Assembly (NCBI GenBank): GCA_009667805.1
Contig: CM019063.1
Location: 189,778,661 to 189,842,660, forward strand
DNA length: 64,000 nt
Reading direction: 5' to 3'
From: Leptobrachium leishanense
Lineage: Eukaryota > Chordata > Amphibia > Anura > Megophryidae
Below, one piece after another: positions 57,901 to 64,000 of the stretch; position 1 is the stretch's first letter; each line of letters begins with the position of its first letter. The translations under genes and the position numbers were made by a program. A model generated the notes under the pieces. That model ran no database searches. It was not told the origin of the DNA and worked only from the letters and a program-made list of their open reading frames with translations.

Positions 57901-59247
57901 AGAGGACCAATGTATAATGGGGTTGTTCTTGCATAACCAGTTGAGGCCTAGCACACCGGGAAATAGAGGAGAAGATACTATATCGAAGACGATGGTGTCG
58001 TGATGGTCAGGGCCTAAAGACACCAGCAGTGGTTTGGTTTCTTTGGTAATCGGCCCAGATGTAGGGGAACTTCCGTCGAGCATTTGGATGGCATAAGAGC
58101 TAGTCTTGGGGGTGATCGGAATCCCCAACGTAACAGCTGTTTTTTCGTCCAAAAAACAGCCGCTGGCTCCGGAATCAATCATGGCCCGTAAGGGAACGAT
58201 GTGCTGGTCCCACTGTAATAACAAGGACACGATTAGGTGAGATGGTGTCACGGAACATAATCTAGGAGAGGCGACAGACGTGGTAGGCGGTATGGGCTCA
58301 CCTGAACGATTGGCAGGCTTAGCTCGGCATTCTCTAACTTGATGACCAGGACGCCCACAATACATGCAGAGGCCCAGGGATCGGCGTCTGGACTTTTCTG
58401 TTTCGGTTAAGGGACCTCGTATGACTCCGATTTGCATAGGTTCTTCTTCGCTGGCGGAAACACTATGGCTAGGTACCGGAGGTGTGTGTACGTATCTTTT
58501 TACCGGAGCATGGGTGTGAGAAGCGGATTTTTCTGCCCTCCTTTCATGTAGTCTTCTGTCTATCTGTGTGCAGAGAACCATGGTAGCCTCCAGAGTAATG
58601 GGGACTCCAGTACGAGCTAATTCGTCCTTCAGTACTTCGGATAATCCCTTTCTGAATTGTGCTAGCAGGGCAGGCTCGTTCCACTCCGAATCCAAGGCTA
58701 AATGTTTGAATTCTGTGATGTACTCTTCCACATCATCCTTTCCTTGTTTTAATAATTCAAGCGCTTGAGCCGCGGAGGTTAGACGATTAGGGTCTTCGTA
58801 CATGGCTTCGAGGGCACTATAGAAGGTGTTCCAGGTACGTAGCGAAGGGTGAGCGGTACGTAACAGGTGATGAGCCCATACCTGTGGTTTGCCAGTGAGG
58901 AGGGACATTACGGTCCTAATTTTCACGAAATCAGATGCATAAGTCCTTCGTTGGAGAGAGAACATGATTTGACACGACGTGATGAATAGTCGAAACTGTT
59001 TCCTATCCCCATCGAATTTGTTAGGTGGAGATACATAGGGTTCAGGACCCGTAAGGGCGCCTTCAACAACTGGTGGGGCTTCAGCGGAGGAGCCAGCCGG
59101 TTCATCGGCATCTTGTGCTTGTTCCAACCGACTCAGGTGGGCTTGAATAGAGACCTGGTTGTTCTGTAGGTCTACAATGGAGTGGGTTAGGTTTGATAAC
59201 TGATTGGTTATGAGAGCTAGAGTATCTGGTATACCCGCGGGTTCCAT
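54904..59247 (-). CDS. Gag-Pol polyprotein with C-terminal chromodomain (element B)
   Basis: A single frame of 1447 codons starts at the ATG at 59247; an upstream TTG in the same frame is a weaker candidate. Gag occupies about residues 1-310 and ends in a C294-C297-H302-C307 zinc knuckle. Protease DSG is at 358-360. RT follows with [11 protein letters not shown] and YLDD at 668-671. RNase H starts near EVDASEFAVG. Integrase has an HHCC domain (HFHDS...CPTC) and catalytic D1078, D1138 and E1174 (DD35E). A chromodomain (about 1366-1425, YLIRWKGYGAEDDSW) closes the protein and in related elements guides integration to marked chromatin. Gag and Pol share one frame with no visible frameshift site. 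The last 17 codons lie inside the 3' LTR. All key residues are present. Confidence 0.95.
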   Translation of the reverse strand: MEPAGIPDTLALITNQLSNLTHSIVDLQNNQVSIQAHLSRLEQAQDADEPAGSSAEAPPVVEGALTGPEPYVSPPNKFDGDRKQFRLFITSCQIMFSLQRRTYASDFVKIRTVMSLLTGKPQVWAHHLLRTAHPSLRTWNTFYSALEAMYEDPNRLTSAAQALELLKQGKDDVEEYITEFKHLALDSEWNEPALLAQFRKGLSEVLKDELARTGVPITLEATMVLCTQIDRRLHERRAEKSASHTHAPVKRYVHTPPVPSHSVSASEEEPMQIGVIRGPLTETEKSRRRSLGLCMYCGRPGHQVRECRAKPANRSGEPIPPTTSVASPRLCSVTPSHLIVSLLLQWDQHIVPLRAMIDSGASGCFLDEKTAVTLGIPITPKTSSYAIQMLDGSSPTSGPITKETKPLLVSLGPDHHDTIVFDIVSSPLFPGVLGLNWLCKNNPIIHWSSGTVTFATDDTVPATDLHTSMKPTVALCIEIPEPYRSFSHVFEKKGADTLPPHRPYDCSVDLLPGAPVPYGRIYPLSEPELLVLKEYIDENLQKGFIRLSTSPAGAPIFFVGKKDGGLRRCVDYRALNAITVKNKYPLPLISELMDRLRMATVFTKLDLRGAYNLVRVKDGDEWKTAFHSRYGHYEYMVMPYGLCNAPATFQRFLNDIFRDILDNYIIIYLDDILIYSENLEVHRTHVKTVLHRLQEHRLYAKAEKCTFDTDNIEFLGFIISPGYIRMDPAKTEAVATWPVPANKKGVQSFIGFCNFYRKFIRNFSKVICPLTMLTRQGVVLTWMGDAQRAFLKLKKMFTEAPILALPDPTYPYIMEVDASEFAVGAILSQRRIETGRIHPVCYFSKSLSPAERNYDVGERELLAIKMALEDWRHLLEGARHPVTVFTDHRNLEYLQKARRLKPQQARWALFFSRFDLYITYRPGNKNGKADALSRIGNPETNREQGTILPLTCFLTQEKTLWQVITDNTPSLQEAPMGISFTEKDGFLLHRKKIYVPPLVVTTVLQHFHDSTLGGHGGVHKTIDIIERSFWWPHMSKTITEYVINCPTCIRMKASRRRPQGLLQPLPVPSVPWSDIAMDFIVELPKSATYDTIMVVVDRFTKMAHFIPLVGLPTAAETASVFIREVFRLHGLPSTIITDRGTQFTARFWRAFCKGLHITQALTSAYHPQANGQTERTNGILEQYLRCYISYLQHDWSSYLPLAEFNYNNQVQRSTTMTPFFINSGYHPSMLPGSPLETNVPKADERLSNIHRNYRLVRAELLKAQQRFKFYADRHRRPAPVYHIGDKVWLSSANVKLSCPSRKLGPRFLGPFSIEKILSPVVVKLRLPPTLRIHPVFHVSLLKSMTPDPFPSRVLATPGPVSTVADDEYEVELILDSRWHRRSLEYLIRWKGYGAEDDSWISYREVRAPALVRRFHAVHPDRPRRGRLGGGPCQDRPLVSSDRRRTHP

Positions 59248-59265
59248 GCGTAGGCCCAATTATTC

Positions 59266-60428
59266 TGTCACGGGTGATCAAGGGATACTGTGTTTTCAGA
59301 ATGATGGAAACCCAGAGAGCGGAGTATGCCAGATCGTATGAGCCACTACACGAAGGGTGAGATAAATTGAACAACCTTATTCGTGATAGTAACCGAGACG
59401 TCGGGAGTAAGTAGGATAGACGTGGAGGCGTAGCTAGCAGAGGCTTGACACGGCGATCAGTAGGTAAACATAGAATACTGAGATGTAAGGATAATGTCAT
59501 ATGGGGTTCGTAGTACTCACGGTAAGTTGGCACTCGTGGTAGGTTGTGGTTCTGGAGCAGATGAGGAGACTGTAGGCGTAGCGGTAAACTGAGGCCTCTG
59601 GAGCAGGTGAGGATACTGTAGATACTACGGTATGTTGAGGTCTTTGGAGCAAGTGAGGAGACTGTATATGCTGCGGTATGTTGAGGTCTTTGGAGCAGGT
59701 GAGGAGACTGTAAATGCTGCGGTACGCTGAGGTCTTTTGAGCAGGTGAGGAGACTGTAGATGCTGCGTTACGCTGAGGTCTTTGGAGCAGGTGAGGAGAC
59801 TGTAGATGCCGCGGTATGCTGAGGTCTTTTGGAGCAGGTGAGGAGACTATAGATGCCGCGGTATGCTGAGGTCTTTGGAGCAGGTGAGGAGACTGTAGAT
59901 GCCGCGGTATGCTGAGGTCTTTGGAGCAGGTGAGGAGACTGTAGGTGCCGCGGTATGCTGAGGTATTTGGAGCAGGTGAGGAGACTGTAGATGCTGCGGT
60001 ACGCTGAGGTCTTAGGAGCGGGTGAGGAGACTGTAGATGCCGCGGTATGCTGAGGTATGTTGAGGCTCAAGAGCTGGCTAAAAGACTGTGAACGCTGCAA
60101 TATACATAAGGCAGAGAGTATACAGTTCAGGTAGCAAACTCAATAATTGGGCGATACTCACAGTCCCGCGGTTTCTTTTAAGCTGGTCCCCGCCTTGTCT
60201 TAGTATCTGGCGTCTGACGTCATCTCTCGGCGCCGAGGCCATCCAACCTTTTCCATAGCCTTCTTCGATGTGGCGCGCATGCGTGTGCCGGCCGTTGCCT
60301 AGCAACGAGGCGTCGGGGAACAAACCGCGGCAATAACGCCGGCTGCTTGTAGGTTGTTAGCGATGGTATAGATGGCATCATGGATGGGTCCGGCGGCGGT
60401 CAGACGACACCAAGGGGCGATCCTGACA
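59266..60428 (-). repeat. 5' LTR of element B (1163 bp)
   Basis: The LTR carries a tandem array of a 46-47 bp unit (unit starts at 59682, 59728, 59774, 59820, 59867, 59913, 59959 and 60005, plus less regular ones before). It is one unit longer than the 3' LTR, which accounts for the 45-bp length difference together with one 1-bp difference in a T run. Confidence 0.95.
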
Positions 60429-62924
60429 GCCGGGCAGGAGATTCATTTTAATAACGCTGATGCGTCCCATCCAGGATAAATGTTTCAGAGTCCATCTTGC
60501 AATATCCGTTTTGAAGACCTCAAAAAGTGGTGTAAAATTTAAGGTAAATAGCTTTGCGATATCTGGTGAAAGACGGATGCCTAGATATACAAGTGACGAG
60601 GAGCACCAGCGAAATGCATATTGTGCGCTCAGTACGCGTCGCCAATGCTTTTGTGGTGTGATTGCCAGGATTTCTGATTTCGAGTCATTTATTTTAAAGC
60701 CTGATAGCAAGCCGTATTCATGCAGCTCTTTAACTACTTCTGGCATAGATCCTACTGGGTCGGGTAAGATGAACATTAAGTCATCCGCATATGCGGAGAC
60801 CTTATGTTCGGCGTGTGCACCTTGTATCCCCTTAATGCCCACATTTTGTCGTATGGAGGACAACAGTGGTTCCAGACTAAGTGTGAATAAAAGTGGTGAG
60901 AGTGGGCATCCCTGACGCGTGCCGTTATGTATTTGAAATGTGGGCGTAAGTGCTCCATTTACTCTGACTCTAGCCGTCGGCGTCGAGTACAGCGCTGTTA
61001 TCCAACACAAAAAAGCTTCACCAACACCATATCGTTTCAATGTTTGAAACAGATAGGGCCATAATACCCGGTCAAAGGCTTTTTCAGCGTCGGTCGAGAG
61101 AAGTAATAACGGGCGTGCCATACGTTTCGAGTGGGCAATGGTATTTATGACTCTAATTGTCGCGTCTCTGGCTTCGCGTCCTGGAATGAACCCTACTTGG
61201 TCAGGGTTAATTAGCTGAGGCATGTATCTTTTCAATCGGTTGGCTAAGACTCGTGCTAAAAGTTTCATATCATTATTAAGGAGGGAAATGGGTCTGTAAT
61301 TTCCGCAGGCTGTGTGATCTTTCTCCGGTTTTGGAATTAGAGATATCGTCGCCATCAACGAGTGAGGGTGAGGCCTCACCCCTTCTCGGAAGGCACTACA
61401 TAGCTGCACAAGTGTGGGCAGGAGGTCTCTAGTGTTTTTCTTATAGTACTCTATGGGCAAGCCATCTGGACCCGGGCACTTCCCATTTTTGGACGTTTTC
61501 AGTGCTTCCAGTATTTCTTCCGCAGTTATTTCCATGCTCATTGCTTCACGGTCCGTAGAGTCTAGGGGCTTAAGAACCGTTCGTGCCAAGAAGGCGTCAA
61601 TACATTCCAAAGTCCTATCTGCCGGTGTTGGGGTGTCCAACTTATATAGACCTGAGAAAAACCGCCGAAATTCCCCCGAGATTGCACTTGGGTCCGTTAC
61701 AAGAGTACCTTCTGGGAAACGTATTTTTGGTATATAAGATTTGATACGTCTGTCTCGAAGTATCCGAGCTAGCAGTCTGCCTGGCTTGTTTTCTTGTAGT
61801 GCAAAGAAGGAGCGAGATTTCATTGCCTGGAACCGAAGGGACGCGCTCGCCAGCTTGTCAAGAGCCCGTCGTGCCTGAACAAGGCGTTGATACACCGTGA
61901 CGTCATTTGATGTGATATGTTCAAGTTCTAGCACCCGAATCGTTTCTAGAAGCGTGTTGCGTTCTAGAGTGTGCAATTTTTTCCTAGCCGTACCCTTGCT
62001 AATAAAGAAGCCACGTATGACCGCCTTATGTGCCTCCCAAAGTGCCGAGATAGGTGTGTCAGAAGTAGAGTTTTCCATAAAAAATTGTTCCAGTGCCGCG
62101 TGAAGTTCCTCACTAATGAGAGGGTCATCTAGCATTGAGACATTTAAGCGCCATTGACGTTCGCGGGGGAAAAATAGCGGCGATTGTAGTGCCAATTTAA
62201 TGGGTGCGTGGTCCGACCATGTTGTGGCCAAAATTTCTGCTGAGCTTGATAGGTTGAGGTTACCATGATGCATAAAGAAGTAGTCTATTCTCGAATATGA
62301 GCAATGTACTTGTGAGTAGTATGTGTAATCACGATCCATAGGGTGAAGTGCCCGCCAGACATCCACCAGCCTATTTTCATGTAGTGCGCGTCGGATTGTG
62401 CGCAAGACATGAGAGGGTGTAGTTGAGGTACCCGCAGAGGAGTCGACCAGTGGGTCAAGTGTCACATTAAAGTCTCCAGCGAGGATCGCAATTCCCTGCT
62501 GGAAAGTTTCCAGCGTGCGCAGTATTCGTGAGAGACAGGTATGTTGTTTTTTATTAGGCAGGTATATAGATACGAAGGTATAAACTGTGTCAAGGATGGA
62601 TCCCCGGACAAATATGTATCTACCGCCTTCATCTATCATCGTGGTGTCTAGCACGAAAGGGATATCTTTAGAGATTAAGATTGCAACTCCCCTAGATTTA
62701 CTTTGGGAGTAGTTACTGAAAAATCCTACGGGATAGAATGCATCCCGCAAAGTCGGGGCTGACCCCGATCGAAAATGGGTTTCCTGGAGGAAGGCAACGG
62801 ACGCACGTGAGGCCCGTAAGTCACGTAATACACAAGATCGTTTTTCAGGAATGTTGAGGCCGCGAACATTATGGGTTTGTAGATGTAAGTCGCAAGGGGC
62901 ATATGGCGTTTTCATATGTGGCAT
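60429..62924 (-). pseudogene. LINE ORF2, N-terminal part: endonuclease and reverse transcriptase
   Basis: The first in-frame ATG is at 62924, a few codons after an upstream stop. The N-terminal ~235 residues are an AP-type endonuclease (LQTHNVRGLNIPEKR, then LQETHFRSG, AGDFNVTLDP, YYSQVHCSYSRIDYFF and TTWSDHAPIKL). The RT has YRPISLLNNDMKLLARVLA, LLSTDAEKAFDRVLW, NGTRQGCPLSPLLFTLSLEP and YADD at residues 712-715. The reading frame is unbroken until the chromovirus insertion, where 17 codons of LTR sequence and a stop (60378) would be appended. It is interrupted but otherwise well preserved. Confidence 0.9.
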
Positions 62925-62942
62925 GGTAGTAGCGGAGCGCAA

Positions 62943-64000
62943 GAAGTACTTTTAAAGAAACTGGAATCAATGAGTGAGTGTATCAGTGTCAATTCCAATG
63001 TAAAAAATTACTGCAGTAGTGGGAGGGAAGAAAGCGTAGGGGGTTAGAGGGAGGGAGGATGTAGAAGAAAGGGTAGGGGAAAGAGAGAAGAAGAGGAGGA
63101 AAGAGGGAGAAGAGAAGAAAAAAAAAAAAGGGAAAAATAAGGAGGTGTTAAGTGCACCAATCTGGGTGTCGTCCGCCGGCACAGTTTCGTAGGCCAGGTG
63201 GGAGGACTCTCAGTTGGGGTTAGTCGCACTATACCTCGCGTGGTACTAGTAAAAATGAAGGTACTAGTAAAATTAGAGTGGAGCTCTCAGGTAAAAGGCC
63301 CGAATTCCGCCGTCACTGACTGAATATGCTGTAGGGTAAAAACCGTGGTAGGCAGGTGTAAGTAATAACAGGAGTAAGTGGGGCGTATAGCAGGAACGAG
63401 ACAGTGCATTTCTTTAGAGGAACCAATATCCATTAATATTATGCATATGTTGGCAATTAGCTAGGCGTGAGTAGATACTTTGTTGTAGCCGTAATCACAC
63501 CAAGGAACATTATGTGATAACGAGACAGCGATAGAAGCAGATATCCTTTAATACGTTACGTAGCTTACCATCATAGAGAAGGTAAGGCCCCTTAGAGAGG
63601 TAACGCATGTAGTATAGACCAGCTTTGGTAACAATCTTATAACGGTTATAATAACTCTTAAAAACACTTAAAGGCATATTCAGAAAAAGCGCCAACCGGG
63701 CGTAAACATCAACAAGTGAGAAACCATTACTCTCCCCCCCCAATCGGCCGTCCCTCCCTCTCCCACCCTCCCCTTCTAACCCGCTATACCTCCCCTGTCA
63801 CTTATCAATGAGGTCGTTACTCTAGGTCTCTAGTCTGGAGCCAGCTGCGCACTCCCCATCATCTTGAAGAAGTGACTGCGTTGACATATAAGGCGCATGA
63901 GAATGTCTCAAGCCTCAGTGCGGGCCAGTGGCAGTTAGGTAACCATAGTTCAGGGTAGCAAGTTCAGGCATCGTCAGATCATCTTTGATCACTAGTAGCA
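62943..64000 (-). other. region upstream of LINE ORF2; no ORF1 recognised
   Basis: A purine-rich plus-strand tract (63014-63135) is followed by mixed sequence without a long frame or ORF1-like motifs. It could be a LINE 5' or inter-ORF region, or older flanking DNA. Confidence 0.35.

Larger units (their letters stand above)
53837..60428 (-). mobile_element. full-length Ty3/gypsy chromovirus B (6592 bp), apparently intact, in LINE ORF2
   Basis: Two LTRs (53837-54954 and 59266-60428, TGTCA...TGACA) flank an interior with one long Gag-Pol frame. The exact 5-bp target duplication gccgg lies at 53832-53836 and 60429-60433. On the minus strand a polypurine tract (ggtggggggccc, reverse of 54955-54966) precedes the 3' LTR. 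The primer-binding site should lie in the 18 bp between the 5' LTR and the ATG (59265-59248). It contains ttgggcctacgc, and I cannot name the tRNA. Near-identical LTRs and an open frame argue for a recent insertion. It is related to element A at 1-4283. Confidence 0.96.
51939..64000 (-). mobile_element. Tx1/L1-like LINE, split by chromovirus B, 5' part outside window
   Basis: The minus-strand LINE carries ORF2 (62924 to 60429, continued at 53836 to about 52460), a 3' region with pyrimidine-rich minus-strand sequence (about 52200-52320), an AATAAA-type signal near 51970 and an A-rich tail (T run at 51939-51952). The endonuclease-RT order and the motifs fit the L1 superfamily, probably the Tx1 group known from amphibians. 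The 6592-bp LTR element and one 5-bp duplication interrupt it. ORF1 is not recognised in the 1 kb upstream of ORF2. Confidence 0.85.

Noticed and set aside
63510..63743. 77-codon frame near the right end as LINE ORF1
   Set aside because: It is too short and lacks coiled-coil, RRM or zinc-knuckle features expected for ORF1.

Overview
The window looks like transposon-saturated intergenic DNA from a vertebrate, most likely a frog or toad. I recognise no host exon, tRNA gene or rRNA gene. The organism call is an inference from the repeat mix: a Tx1/L1-like LINE, Rex1, L2 and CR1-type LINE tails, Penelope-like elements with a GIY-YIG domain, Tc1/mariner, hAT, PIF/Harbinger and TTAA-flanked palindromic MITEs, and chromodomain Ty3/gypsy elements.
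Layout. 1-4283: decayed 3' half of a chromodomain Ty3/gypsy element (A) with its 3' LTR. 4472-7659: complete non-autonomous LTR element (C) with an exact 5-bp target duplication and no pol. 8186-11197: CR1 tail, Penelope 3' half with a hammerhead ribozyme motif, a MITE and a hAT fragment. 11331-13230: Harbinger transposase relic split by a solo LTR. 13488-17291: two hAT elements, a 27-bp minisatellite and a tRNA-headed SINE with an L2 tail. 17466-18342: Harbinger-like MITE. 19826-23395: Penelope-type inverted arms around a second hammerhead motif and a Rex1 LINE, then an L2 relic. 23398-24633: Tc1 copy 1. 26560-30935: L2 scraps and palindrome-rich TTAA elements. 31070-35534: Tc1 copy 2 interrupted by a hAT element, itself interrupted by a retroposon. 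35610-43116: L2 tail, MITEs, Penelope-like tails and a third Tc1/mariner with long TIRs. 43224-46298: hAT element with a long palindrome and a higher-order tandem array. 48385-51064: MITEs and a second solo LTR. 51939-64000: Tx1/L1-like LINE on the minus strand whose ORF2 is split by a full-length, apparently intact Ty3/gypsy chromovirus (B, 53837-60428).
How the pieces relate. Many insertions are dated relative to each other by exact target-site duplications: 5 bp for LTR elements, 8 bp for hAT, TA for Tc1, TAA or TTAA for the MITEs, 15 bp for a retroposon. The one copy that looks capable of encoding a complete product is chromovirus B, with a single 1447-residue Gag-Pol frame. Everything else coding is broken. 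The signals I find most interesting are two well-formed hammerhead motifs in Penelope-type tails, three hAT elements that each combine a palindrome with a private tandem array, and a SINE whose tail matches the local L2 family.
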